Of a DNA stretch of 64,000 nt, positions 10,321 to 18,232 are shown in pieces. Under the pieces are notes generated by a model. That model was not told where the DNA came from and did not search any database. It saw nothing but the letters and a program-made list of their open reading frames with translations. Origin of the DNA: CF-46 sp042408445 (lineage in GTDB: Bacteria > Chloroflexota > Limnocylindria > Limnocylindrales > CSP1-4); NCBI GenBank assembly GCA_042408445.1, contig JBHORC010000040.1, positions 62,001 to 126,000 of the forward strand. The letters run 5' to 3'. Each line of letters starts with the position of its first letter. The first letter of the stretch is position 1. The translations under genes and the position numbers were made by a program.

Positions 10321-10445
10321 CGACCCTCCTCGTCTCGGCCGGTCAGGCGCGCGATGCGCCGCGCCGCGAGGATACCAATGCGGATGCCGACGCCCAGGAC
10401 GACGAATGCGATGACGACGAAGACGAGGAGCTCGAACAGGATCAT
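10317..10445 (-). CDS. 42-residue single-span membrane peptide between xseA and xseB
   Basis: This small gene is normally too short to be called. It begins with an ATG that overlaps the xseA stop (ATGA at 10445-10442) and ends with a TGA that overlaps the xseB ATG (ATGA at 10320-10317). The product is one hydrophobic helix (about residues 2-24, Leu/Val/Phe/Ile rich) followed by a basic tail with AARRIARLTGRDEE. Two exact 4-nt overlaps on both sides argue that it is translated. Function is unknown. It could tether or insulate exonuclease VII subunits at the membrane, but that is speculation. Confidence 0.7.
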   Translation of the reverse strand: MILFELLVFVVIAFVVLGVGIRIGILAARRIARLTGRDEEGR

Positions 10446-11863
10446 TCGACGACCTCGGCGGCGAGCTCGCCGGCCGCGACGCGGAGGCGCAGCCGCGTGC
10501 CCGGCGCCGCATCCGTCGGTCCACGCACGACACCACCGTCGGCGGTGCGACGGACGATCGCGTATCCCCGGTCGAGCGTCGCCTGGGGACTGAGGACCGC
10601 GATGGAGGCCGCGCTGGCGGTGAGCTCCGCCCGCGACGCGGCCAGGAGGTCGAGGACCGGCCGCGGGACCGCGCGCTCGGCAGCCCGGAGATCGGCGGAT
10701 CGCCGATCCATGGCCGCTACCGCGCTCCGCACCGCTCGATCGAGGAGCAGCCCCACGCGCTCGCGGTCGGCGACGAGCTGCGCCCGGGGATCGAGGCGGT
10801 CCAGCGCGCGTCGCTCGACCGCGAGCTCGCGGCGGATCGCATCGAGGGTGCGGTGGACCGCAGCTGCGGTCCGTTCCCCGGCTCGCCGGAACGAGGCGAG
10901 CCACTCCGCCCGATCCGGCACGACCTGCTCGGCGGCGGCGGACGGCGTGGCTGCACGAACGTCCGCGGCGAAGTCCGCAAGCGTGACGTCGACCTCGTGA
11001 CCGACGCCGCAGACGACCGGCAGCCGATGGGCGACGACGGCGCGGACGACGCGCTCGTCGTTGAACGACCAGAGGTCCTCGAGCGAGCCGCCGCCGCGGG
11101 CGAGGATCGTGACCTGGGGCGCCTCGGCTGCGCGACCGTCGTGCTCGAGCGTCGCGATCCAGCGGTCCAGCCGGCCGAACGCCCGGACGATGCTCTCCGG
11201 CGCGTCGTCACCCTGGACCTTGCACGCGACGAGGACGACGCGCGTCATCGGCCAGCGCCTCGTCAGCACGGTGGCGACGTCGCGCCACACGACGCCGGTC
11301 GGGCTCGTGATCACCGCGATCGTGGCCGGTCGCTGTGGCAGCGCGCGCTTCCGCGCCTGGTCGAAGAGGCCCTCGGCGGCGAGTCGTGCCTTGAGCGCCT
11401 CGAACCGGATCGCGAGGTCGCCGAACCCGGCCGGCTGGATCGACTCGACGTAGAGCTGGACCGCGCCCTGCTGCTCGAACAGGTCCACCCGGCCGTGGAC
11501 GACGATCCGGAGTCCCGCCTGCGGCTGGAAGACCGATCGGGCGCGCTCGTCGCTGAACCAGACGCAGTTGATCGTGCTGCGGGCGTCCTTCAGCGTGAAG
11601 TACGCGTGCCCGGCGCTGCTGACGGTGACGCGGCCGACCTCGCCCTCGACCCAGACATCCGCGAGACGAGGGTCCGCGCGAACCGCGTCGCGGATCGCCC
11701 GGGCCACGTCGCTGACGCCGAGGATCCGGAGGCCGAACGTCCCGGGCGGCGGCGGCACCGGACCGGCCGTCTCCGGTGTGTCCAGCGGGACGGCGGCTGC
11801 AGCCTCCCGGCCGCTCACCGGCGTCGCCTCGTCCCAACCCGGCAGGAGATCGCGTCTGGCCAC
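10442..11863 (-). CDS. xseA: Exodeoxyribonuclease VII large subunit
   Basis: The protein has 473 residues. A Pro/Ala-rich N-terminal stretch of about 40 residues precedes the OB-fold (DVWVEGEVGR at 69-78), which binds ssDNA. The catalytic domain has the conserved ARGGGSLEDLWSFNDE and CGVGHEVDVTLAD segments, followed by the coiled-coil region that carries XseB. The GTG at 11863 is 6 nt behind a TAGCAT box, which suggests leaderless expression. It is coupled to the 42-aa membrane peptide and then xseB. Confidence 0.95.
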   Translation of the reverse strand: MARRDLLPGWDEATPVSGREAAAAVPLDTPETAGPVPPPPGTFGLRILGVSDVARAIRDAVRADPRLADVWVEGEVGRVTVSSAGHAYFTLKDARSTINCVWFSDERARSVFQPQAGLRIVVHGRVDLFEQQGAVQLYVESIQPAGFGDLAIRFEALKARLAAEGLFDQARKRALPQRPATIAVITSPTGVVWRDVATVLTRRWPMTRVVLVACKVQGDDAPESIVRAFGRLDRWIATLEHDGRAAEAPQVTILARGGGSLEDLWSFNDERVVRAVVAHRLPVVCGVGHEVDVTLADFAADVRAATPSAAAEQVVPDRAEWLASFRRAGERTAAAVHRTLDAIRRELAVERRALDRLDPRAQLVADRERVGLLLDRAVRSAVAAMDRRSADLRAAERAVPRPVLDLLAASRAELTASAASIAVLSPQATLDRGYAIVRRTADGGVVRGPTDAAPGTRLRLRVAAGELAAEVVE

Positions 11864-11869
11864 GGGCCC

Positions 11870-11875
11870 ATGCTA
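11870..11875 (-). promoter_or_regulatory. -10 box of leaderless xseA promoter
   Basis: TAGCAT on the minus strand ends 6 nt before the GTG start of xseA. There is no Shine-Dalgarno sequence in the 6-nt gap. Confidence 0.5.
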
Positions 11876-11895
11876 CCGGCGCGGTTCGCCGCCGG
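11876..11895 (-). terminator. Hairpin behind the GH3 gene
   Basis: CCGGCG (11876-11881) and CGCCGG (11890-11895) pair around an 8-nt loop, 12 nt past the GH3 stop codon. There is no T-tract. It also occupies the -35 zone of xseA. Confidence 0.4.
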
Positions 11896-11907
11896 CGCTC
11901 CTGCCCC

Positions 11908-13011
11908 TCAGAAGCTCGCCTTGAGCGCGAGGATCCGCGTCCACGAGGCGAGAAGCGCCGCTCGCGGAACCGTGCCCGCGGTCGCGGCCGCGAGCAGCTG
12001 GCTGAAGTCGGACTTCGTAGAGGCTTCGGATCCGGTGAGCAGGAGCAGGTCCGTGCCGGCCTCGGCGGCCCGGATCGCGAGGTGGGCGGCGGTGTAGCCC
12101 CGGGCGGCAGCCGTGCCGTCCAGCGAGTCCGTGATCGTGGCGCCGGTGAAGCCGAGCTGCTGGCGCAGCAGCACGGTGTTGATCGCCGGTGACCAGCCCG
12201 CCGCGGCGTGCGCGTCGTACGCGGTGTAGGTCGCGTTCGACAGCATGATCAGCGGGATGTGATGGGCGATCGCGCTCCGGTACGGCAGCAGCTCCCCGGC
12301 CAGCGCGGCGCGTGACGCGCGGATCGAGACGATCCGGAGATCGGTGTTGAGGGTCGCCTCGCCCAGCCCGGGGAAGTGCTTCATCGTCGGAACGAGGCCG
12401 CCGGATTCCAGGCCGGTGCTGAAGGCATCGGCCAGGGCGGCCGTCCGCGTCGCCGAGAACGACCAGGTGCGGCCGGCGCGGTACAGGAACGACGCGGTGG
12501 AGACGGGGACGTCAGCGACGGGCGCGAGGTCGACGTCGATCCCGAGGCCGGCGAGGGCGAGGCCGGTCGCCCGGCCCTGGCTGCGGGCCGTCGTCGTGGA
12601 GGCGAGGCGGCCCATCGCGGGGAGGGTCAGGGTCGGCGGCGCCCACGGGATCCGCTTGATGGAGCCTCCTTCCTGGTCGACGGCGATGAGAAGCGGCGGC
12701 TGGCCCCCGGCGATCGCCGCCGCGTGCAGCTGACGGGTCAGCGCGATGAGCGGGGCCCGGGTCGTGATGTTCTGCCCGAAGAGGATCACGCCGCCGACCT
12801 CGCCGCGGCGGATGCGACCGAGGAGATCGGCGCTCGGCACCGTGCCGTCCATCCGGACGACGAGCTTCTGGCCGATCAGCCGGGCCAGTGACGGGGCGAC
12901 GGCTGCGGCGCCTGCCCGGGCCGGCTCGGCGGTCGGTCCGCCGAGTCCGGTCAGGGCGAGGGCAAGGAGGATCGCGGCTCCGGTCCGGAGCCGATGGGAA
13001 CGCGGGTCCAT
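11908..13011 (-). CDS. Secreted glycoside hydrolase family 3 protein (NagZ-like)
   Basis: The protein has 367 residues with an N-terminal signal sequence (basic start, hydrophobic stretch about 11-24, Ala-rich cleavage region). GH3 landmarks are IAVDQEGG (109-116), the KHFPG loop (211-215) and ITDSLDG with the expected nucleophile Asp295. The relatives include beta-N-acetylhexosaminidases that trim peptidoglycan muropeptides. The loop after KHFPG reads LGEATLNTD and lacks the GHGDT..DSH residues that supply the Asp-His acid/base dyad in NagZ. Activity or specificity may therefore differ. A TGAGG Shine-Dalgarno precedes the ATG at 13011. It follows an ECF sigma and a membrane protein. Confidence 0.85.
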   Translation of the reverse strand: MDPRSHRLRTGAAILLALALTGLGGPTAEPARAGAAAVAPSLARLIGQKLVVRMDGTVPSADLLGRIRRGEVGGVILFGQNITTRAPLIALTRQLHAAAIAGGQPPLLIAVDQEGGSIKRIPWAPPTLTLPAMGRLASTTTARSQGRATGLALAGLGIDVDLAPVADVPVSTASFLYRAGRTWSFSATRTAALADAFSTGLESGGLVPTMKHFPGLGEATLNTDLRIVSIRASRAALAGELLPYRSAIAHHIPLIMLSNATYTAYDAHAAAGWSPAINTVLLRQQLGFTGATITDSLDGTAAARGYTAAHLAIRAAEAGTDLLLLTGSEASTKSDFSQLLAAATAGTVPRAALLASWTRILALKASF

Positions 13012-13044
13012 GGTCGGAACCTCAAGGTGCCGGTTCGGCGAGGG

Positions 13045-13824
13045 TCAGCGCGACCACGGATGCATCTCGATCGAGGCCGGCTGGCTCGGCCCGTTGCACG
13101 GCGGGACGGTGTCGTCCGTCGCGCTGAGGGGCTGCGCCGTGAGGACGCCAGACCCGAGATCGAAGGCAATCGTGACGGGCGGCGCCGGTGCCGCGCCGCA
13201 GACGTTGGCGACCGACACGAGCGTCGTGAGGACGTCGCCCGGCTCGACGCGCAGCGTGCCAACGTCGGCCGTGCCGCCGTTCCCGTTCGTGATCTTGCCC
13301 TGGGCGAGCACCGCATGATGGGCATCGACGAGCGCCGGTCGAGCGGTCGTCGGCAGGCCGCACGGGCCCGATGCACCGACCGACAGGGTGACCGTCGCAA
13401 TCCGACTGCCGGCCGCCCCCTCCCAGGAGGTGATCTGCGCCGCGAGATCCGCGGTGTCGCACGCCGCGAGCGACGGGACGGGCGTGGCCGTCGGTGGGGC
13501 CGGCGTCGGCGACGCGGCAACGGCGGGGGCGACCGACGGGCCGACCGTGGGCAGGGGCGATGGGGAAGCCGTCGGCGATGCCACCGCGACGGCGCTGGCG
13601 TCGGGGCTCGCGCTGCTTCCCACCTGCGCCGGCGAGATCCGCCCGCCCAGCCAGACGACGGCGATCACGACGGCCACGGCCGCAGCCGCGGCACCGAACA
13701 GACCCACGCCGGACCGGATCGCGCCGGCACTGCCGCGTCGCGGCGCATGGACCGGCGTCCGGACCGCACCAGCGACCGACATCCAGTCGTCGAGCAGTCG
13801 CTTCACGGGATCACGGTCCATCAC
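13045..13824 (-). CDS. Single-span membrane protein with extracytoplasmic DUF4232-like domain; possible anti-sigma partner
   Basis: The protein has 259 residues: a short cytoplasmic part (1-38), one transmembrane helix (about 39-59), a Ser/Pro/Ala-rich spacer (66-118) and an outer domain with four cysteines that resembles DUF4232 beta-sandwich domains. The gene starts at a GTG that overlaps the stop of the sigma-factor gene (GTGA). Position immediately behind an ECF sigma, a DPVKRLLDDWM-type cytoplasmic helix and a single helix fit an anti-sigma or sensor role. No ZAS zinc motif is present, so this is inference. Confidence 0.75.
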   Translation of the reverse strand: MMDRDPVKRLLDDWMSVAGAVRTPVHAPRRGSAGAIRSGVGLFGAAAAAVAVVIAVVWLGGRISPAQVGSSASPDASAVAVASPTASPSPLPTVGPSVAPAVAASPTPAPPTATPVPSLAACDTADLAAQITSWEGAAGSRIATVTLSVGASGPCGLPTTARPALVDAHHAVLAQGKITNGNGGTADVGTLRVEPGDVLTTLVSVANVCGAAPAPPVTIAFDLGSGVLTAQPLSATDDTVPPCNGPSQPASIEMHPWSR

Positions 13825-14303
13825 GCAGTCTCCAGCTTGGTACGCGCACGGCTGACCGCCGCGCGGAGGGCTCCGGCCGTGGCACCCAGCGCCAGGCCGG
13901 CTTCGTCGTAGGTCATCCCCTCGATCGTCGTCAGGACGAGCGCCGAGCGCTCGAGCGGCGACAGGCGGGCGAGGCCGGCGCAGACGTCGAGCCAGCGGGC
14001 CCGGAGCGCCGGATCGAGATTGGGTGGCTGATCAGGCGTCGCGAGGAGGCGTCGCCGGAGCCGGCGGAACCGGTCCGTGGCGAGCCGCCGGGTCGCGACG
14101 AGCAGCCATGGCAGGACGGGCCGATCCCAGTCGATCGTCCGGCGGTGGTCCCAGAGACGGAGAAACGCTTCCTGGGCGAGGTCCTCCGCGGCCCCCCAGT
14201 CGTTCGTCCAGGCGAGCCCGAACCGGAAGACGTCGGGCCAGTAGCGGTGAAACGCGTCGTCGTAGGCGAGGTCGGTCGTGTCGGCGTAGGCCACTTGGGT
14301 CAT
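13821..14303 (-). CDS. ECF-type RNA polymerase sigma factor
   Basis: The 160-residue protein has sigma region 2 (YWPDVFRFGLAWTNDWGAAEDLAQEAFLRLW) and region 4 (LSPLERSALVLTTIEGMTYDEAGLALG, then an Arg-rich recognition helix), and no regions 1 or 3, the ECF layout. The ATG at 14303 has a GAGG ribosome site 5 nt upstream; a GTG at 14318 is in frame but has none. It is coupled to the DUF4232-like membrane protein gene, so the pair probably forms a signal-responsive switch that may control the linked GH3 gene. Confidence 0.9.
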   Translation of the reverse strand: MTQVAYADTTDLAYDDAFHRYWPDVFRFGLAWTNDWGAAEDLAQEAFLRLWDHRRTIDWDRPVLPWLLVATRRLATDRFRRLRRRLLATPDQPPNLDPALRARWLDVCAGLARLSPLERSALVLTTIEGMTYDEAGLALGATAGALRAAVSRARTKLETA

Positions 14304-14392
14304 CACATCCTCAAACACGCCGGGCGCGGTCGAAACGCACGGTCGGTCGCGGAATTCGCCGAAATCAGCTCATGGCACGCGGGACGAGCTGG

Positions 14393-14410
14393 GGCGGCCG
14401 AACGGCCGCC
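14393..14410 (-). terminator. Hairpin behind efp
   Basis: A perfect 7-bp stem, GGCGGCC (14393-14399) with GGCCGCC (14404-14410), encloses a 4-nt loop and lies 4 nt past the efp stop codon. No T-tract follows. Confidence 0.55.
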
Positions 14411-14414
14411 GGCG

Positions 14415-14972
14415 TCAGACGCGGGTCTGGTACTCGCCGGTGCGCGTGTCGACGCGGATCGTGTCGCCGGACTCGACGAAGATCGGAACGGTCACCACGA
14501 GACCCGTCTCGGTCGTCGCGGGCTTGCGGGCGCCGGTCTGCGTGTCACCGGCGAAGCCCGGCTCCGTGTCGGCGACGACGAGATCGACGGTGACGGGCAG
14601 CTCGACCCCGATCGTCTCGCCCTGGTACGTCGTCCGGTCGAGCGTCATCCCGTCCTTCATGTACTGCGCCGCATCGCCGAGCTGGTCGCCCGTGAGGTGG
14701 AACTGGTCGTACGTGTCGGTGTCCATGAAGTGGTAGTCGCTGCCGTCGCGGTACAGGAACTGGACGGGTCGCTTCTCCATCGAGGCGCGCGGCCACTTCG
14801 TCCCGGCCTGGAAGCTGCGCTCGACCGTCTGGCCGCGCTTGATGTTCCGGAGCGTGATCCGGACCTGGGCCGAGCCGCGGCCCATCTTGATGTGGTGGTA
14901 GTCGAGGATCTGCCAGAGCTCGCCGTCGAGCTCGATGGCGACACCCTTCTTCAGTTCGCCGGTGCTGATCAT
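14415..14972 (-). CDS. efp: Translation elongation factor P
   Basis: The 185-residue protein has the three beta-barrel domains of EF-P, from the N-terminal MISTGELKKG to the C-terminal strand ESGDTIRVDTRTGEY. EF-P relieves ribosome stalling at polyproline, which matters here because several neighbours carry proline runs. The tip of the domain I loop reads KMGRG, with Arg32 where beta-lysylated EF-Ps carry Lys. Arg32 is the rhamnosylated residue in EarP-dependent EF-Ps, but no earP lies in the window. A TACAAT promoter lies upstream. Confidence 0.95.
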   Translation of the reverse strand: MISTGELKKGVAIELDGELWQILDYHHIKMGRGSAQVRITLRNIKRGQTVERSFQAGTKWPRASMEKRPVQFLYRDGSDYHFMDTDTYDQFHLTGDQLGDAAQYMKDGMTLDRTTYQGETIGVELPVTVDLVVADTEPGFAGDTQTGARKPATTETGLVVTVPIFVESGDTIRVDTRTGEYQTRV

Positions 14973-15049
14973 GCGGAGTGCGCTCCTCGGGCGGCGTCGG
15001 CGACCGGGGGCACGCCGAGGCGAATCGTCAGGATCGGGTTCGGCCGAGG

Positions 15050-15055
15050 ATTGTA
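15050..15055 (-). promoter_or_regulatory. -10 box of the efp promoter
   Basis: TACAAT on the minus strand lies 77 nt upstream of the efp ATG, in the 139-nt gap behind pepP. Unlike most heads in this window it leaves a real 5' leader of about 70 nt. Confidence 0.5.
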
Positions 15056-15105
15056 GCCGACGGGCGATCCCCGACCGCCTCGGGTCGCGATCGCTCCGGC
15101 CACGT

Positions 15106-15120
15106 CCCGCCTCAGGCGGG
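15106..15120 (-). terminator. Hairpin spanning the pepP stop codon
   Basis: CCCGCC (15106-15111) pairs with GGCGGG (15115-15120), and the 3-nt loop is exactly the pepP stop codon TGA. It marks the end of the long alaS-pepP unit. Confidence 0.45.
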
Positions 15121-16347
15121 GAGCACGAGCACGTCTCGCGGGAACCTCGTCAGACGCTCGACCCGCCCTGCGTCGGCATCGAGGAGGACGAGATCCTCGA
15201 TCCGCACGCCGGTCTCGCCTTCGAGGTAGATGCCCGGCTCCACCGAGAACACCGTCGGCGACGGGAGCGGCGAGTCGAGCGCGGCCGGACCGAGGGACGG
15301 TGCCTCGTGCGTTGCCAGGCCGATCCCGTGACCCAGCCCGTGGCCGTACGCCGGAAAGCGCCCGTCCGTGGCGATCACCCGCTTCGCCACGTCGTCGAGA
15401 TCGCGGCCGGACGGCAACCCGAGCTCACCGTCGGCGATCGCCTCGAGCTGGGCGATCACCGCGGCCTGCGCCCGCGCGACGACCTCGTAGAGCGCGAGGT
15501 CCCGCTCGGTCGGGTCGCCGACGAACAGCGTCCGGGTCATGTCGCTGCGATAGCCGTCGACCTCCGCGCCGAAGTCGAACAGGACGACGCTGCCGGTCAC
15601 GACCGCCGCATCCGAGGGCGCTCCGTGCGGCAGCGCGGCGTTCGCCCCGACGAGGCACGTCGGCGGAAAGGCAAGCGCATCCGCGCCGTCGGTCCGCATC
15701 CGCCATTCGAGGTCGAGCGCGAGCTCGCGCTCCGTCGCGCCCGGCCGGATGCCGGCGAGGAGGCTGGCGAGCGCGCGATCGGCGACGGCGCATGCCGCCG
15801 CGACCCGCTCGAGCTCGGCGGGTTCCTTGATCGCCCGGTCCTCCTCCAGCCAGCCCTCGATTGGCACGAGCTCGACGTCGGGTGCCGCCGCCTCCAGGCG
15901 ACGCCAGACGGCGTGCGGCATGACCGCCGCGTCGACGGCGACCCGTCGCGCCCCCACGGACCGGACGAGATCCCGCCAGACCACGGCGACGTCCCGTGGG
16001 CCGTCGACGATCCGGGCGCCCGTCGCCTGGCGGCTCGCCTGGATTGCGTAGCGGGAGTCCGCGAGCAGCACGACCTCGTCCCGACCGACGAGAAACTGGC
16101 CGGACGTTCCCGCGACCTTCTCCTCGCCGTCCTCCAGCACGAAGCCGGCGAGATACCGCATGTGCTCGCGGCGAATGCCGAAGTACGCGTCGACGCCCGC
16201 GCCGGCGAACCGGGCCCGAAGACGATCGACCCGGTGGGGACGAGCAGCCTGGTCGGCGGCGGCCCAGCGGGCGCGCTCCTCCGTCGTCGGCGCCGGACCG
16301 AAGTCCCCGGGAGCCGGCAGCCCGGACGCCGGCGGGCGGCCCCTCAT
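15112..16347 (-). CDS. pepP: Xaa-Pro aminopeptidase family protein (M24B)
   Basis: The protein has 411 residues: a creatinase-like N-terminal domain (about 35-170) and a pita-bread catalytic domain. The five metal ligands are readable: Asp258, Asp269, His340 (GHGLGHGIG), Glu370 (VEPGIY) and Glu384 (RIED). Such enzymes remove the residue before proline. The ATG at 16347 forms ATGA with the mltG stop. It ends the operon, and its neighbour efp also concerns proline-rich sequences, a pairing common in bacteria. Specificity (PepP or PepQ type) is not certain. Confidence 0.9.
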   Translation of the reverse strand: MRGRPPASGLPAPGDFGPAPTTEERARWAAADQAARPHRVDRLRARFAGAGVDAYFGIRREHMRYLAGFVLEDGEEKVAGTSGQFLVGRDEVVLLADSRYAIQASRQATGARIVDGPRDVAVVWRDLVRSVGARRVAVDAAVMPHAVWRRLEAAAPDVELVPIEGWLEEDRAIKEPAELERVAAACAVADRALASLLAGIRPGATERELALDLEWRMRTDGADALAFPPTCLVGANAALPHGAPSDAAVVTGSVVLFDFGAEVDGYRSDMTRTLFVGDPTERDLALYEVVARAQAAVIAQLEAIADGELGLPSGRDLDDVAKRVIATDGRFPAYGHGLGHGIGLATHEAPSLGPAALDSPLPSPTVFSVEPGIYLEGETGVRIEDLVLLDADAGRVERLTRFPRDVLVLPA

Positions 16348-17759
16348 CCGTACTTCTTGATGTTCGCCTGGTGCTCCTTGAGGGTCTTCGCGTAGACCGT
16401 CTCGCCCGAGCCGTCCTTCTTCGCCAGGAAGTAGAGGTAGTGGTTCTTCGTGTCGGGCGCGAGCGCCGCGTCGATGGACGCCAGCGACGGGGTGCAGATC
16501 GGGCCGGGGATCATCCCCTGGTGGGTGTAGGTGTTGTAGCCGGCGAGCTCTGCCGGCAGCTCCGCGGGGAGCTGATAGCCCTTCGGCAGGGAGTTCCAGA
16601 AGACATAGGTCTTCCAGGTCCCGATCTTGTCCGGATCGAGCTGCAGCGTGTCGTGGATGTAGAAGATCGTCGGGTCCGAGCCGAGGTGCAGGTTCGGAAA
16701 GAGCTTCGGATCGAGTCGATCCCTGAACACGCCGGCGATCAGCGGCCGGTCGACATCGTGGACCGCCTCGTGATCGACGATCGACGCGAGCGACAGGATC
16801 TCGTAGAAGGTCATGCCCCGGTCCGAGGGAACGGTCATCCGGTCGCCGATCGCCTGGCGGAAGTTGTCCAGCATGTCGCGAACCAGCTCTTCGGCCGTCG
16901 TGTCCGGCAGGACCCGGTAGGTCCCCGGCCACAGGAACCCCTCGAGCGAGGCACCCGCCGGCAGGACGCCCTTCAGCCACGGGTAGTCGGCGACGAGCGA
17001 CGCCGGCGGATGCTTCGCGAGCTGGTAGAACTCGGCCGGATCCATCTGGAGCCCGTCGATCGTCTCGAGCTTCGCGGTGATCTGCTCGAGCCGCAGCCCG
17101 GTTCGCAACCCGATCTCGACGTAGTGGATCTGCTCGGGAACGAGCAGTGCCGTCACGAGCTGGTCCGGCGTCATCGACTTGCGCAGGATGAAGCTCCCCG
17201 TCCGGAGCTGACCGGTGAGATCGCGCTGGGTGGCGATGAACACGAACGCCCGCTGATCTGCGAGAAATCCCTCGTCCTGGAGCCGCTTGGCGATCGACGA
17301 TGCCGTCTCGCCGTCCGCGATCGTGAACGCGACCTGGGTGGTGTCCGTCGAGGCCGGGTCGGTGAGTCGTGGCCCGAGGTCCTCCCGAACGAGATCGGCG
17401 ATGAACGGCATCCCGAGCGCCGCGGGGTTGTCCGTCGCCCAGCCGATCACGGCGTCCCGGACGAGCGGCCGAAGGACGGTGACGAGCGTCAGCAGGACCG
17501 CCGCCGCGAGGACGAGCGCGAAGAGCAGGAACTTGACGATCCCAGGGATGCCGCGGCGTCGCCGGCGGCCGCTCTGCCAGCCGTTCGAGCCGCCGCCCGC
17601 TCCACCGCCCACCCCGCCGCCCGAGCGGGCGCGGGACCACGGGCTGCCGCCATGCGCGTCGGGCGTGTACTCCGGCTGCCACGCCTCGTCATACGTCCCG
17701 CGGTCGGCGGGATGCGCCTGTGAGGACCCGCGCGCACGTCCGCCCGAGCGGATCGTCAT
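16344..17759 (-). CDS. mltG: Endolytic transglycosylase MltG (YceG-like)
   Basis: The 471-residue protein has a Gly/Arg-rich cytoplasmic leader (1-70), a single transmembrane helix (about 72-97) and an extracytoplasmic YceG domain. MltG cuts nascent glycan strands and ends peptidoglycan synthesis. LEGFLWPGTY (272-281) and LGSDPTIFY (359-367) match the family. The catalytic-site motif usually written ASIVEKE reads ASIVDHE (325-331), so the first Glu is Asp329. It is coupled to ruvX by ATGA, a common ruvX-mltG association. Confidence 0.93.
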   Translation of the reverse strand: MTIRSGGRARGSSQAHPADRGTYDEAWQPEYTPDAHGGSPWSRARSGGGVGGGAGGGSNGWQSGRRRRRGIPGIVKFLLFALVLAAAVLLTLVTVLRPLVRDAVIGWATDNPAALGMPFIADLVREDLGPRLTDPASTDTTQVAFTIADGETASSIAKRLQDEGFLADQRAFVFIATQRDLTGQLRTGSFILRKSMTPDQLVTALLVPEQIHYVEIGLRTGLRLEQITAKLETIDGLQMDPAEFYQLAKHPPASLVADYPWLKGVLPAGASLEGFLWPGTYRVLPDTTAEELVRDMLDNFRQAIGDRMTVPSDRGMTFYEILSLASIVDHEAVHDVDRPLIAGVFRDRLDPKLFPNLHLGSDPTIFYIHDTLQLDPDKIGTWKTYVFWNSLPKGYQLPAELPAELAGYNTYTHQGMIPGPICTPSLASIDAALAPDTKNHYLYFLAKKDGSGETVYAKTLKEHQANIKKYG

Positions 17760-18232
17760 GAACCGGCCTCCGTGTGTGGTCCCGGGTCGGGCTCGCGGGC
17801 ATCGAGCTCATCCTGGAGGATGATCGCGGCCGCCTCACGGTCCACGCGGCCGCGCCAGGCGTCCCGTTGACCGCGCGTCGGCGGTCCCCCCGACCGTCCC
17901 CGCTTCATCGGACCGACGCGTTGCTCGGCGACGTGGCTGGACAGGCGCTCGTCACGATACCGGACCGGCACGGCGAGCAGCGGCCGGACCGCGTCGACCC
18001 ACGCCCGCGTCGCGATCGCCTGGCTGCCCTCACCACCGGACATGTCGAGCGGCAGGCCGACGACGATCTCGGCGGCGTCCTGCTGCTCGACGATCCGCGA
18101 GATGGCGTCGGCATCGGCGGCAGGCCGGTCGGCGCGCCGGAGGGTCGTCAGGGCCATGGCCCGGCCGTCGGCGTCGGCAACGGCAACCCCGATCCGCCGC
18201 TCGCCGAGGTCGATCCCGAGGAGGCGGCTCAC
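17756..18232 (-). CDS. ruvX: Putative pre-16S rRNA nuclease / Holliday junction resolvase-like RuvX (YqgF)
   Basis: The 158-residue RNase-H-fold protein starts with LLGIDLGERRIGVAV (Asp8 is the first acidic site), followed by VVGLPLDMSG, YRDERLSS and a final DREAAAIILQDEL helix. YqgF proteins mature the 16S rRNA 5' end. The GTG at 18232 overlaps the upstream stop as GTGA; the longer frame is rejected. It lies in the alaS...ruvX...mltG order seen in many bacteria. Confidence 0.92.
   Translation of the reverse strand: MSRLLGIDLGERRIGVAVADADGRAMALTTLRRADRPAADADAISRIVEQQDAAEIVVGLPLDMSGGEGSQAIATRAWVDAVRPLLAVPVRYRDERLSSHVAEQRVGPMKRGRSGGPPTRGQRDAWRGRVDREAAAIILQDELDAREPDPGPHTEAGS

Noticed and set aside
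15112..17682. Apparent 856-aa fusion extending pepP upstream
   Set aside because: The extra N-terminal part is mltG read out of frame; the mltG frame has all family motifs and the ATGA junction sets the pepP start.
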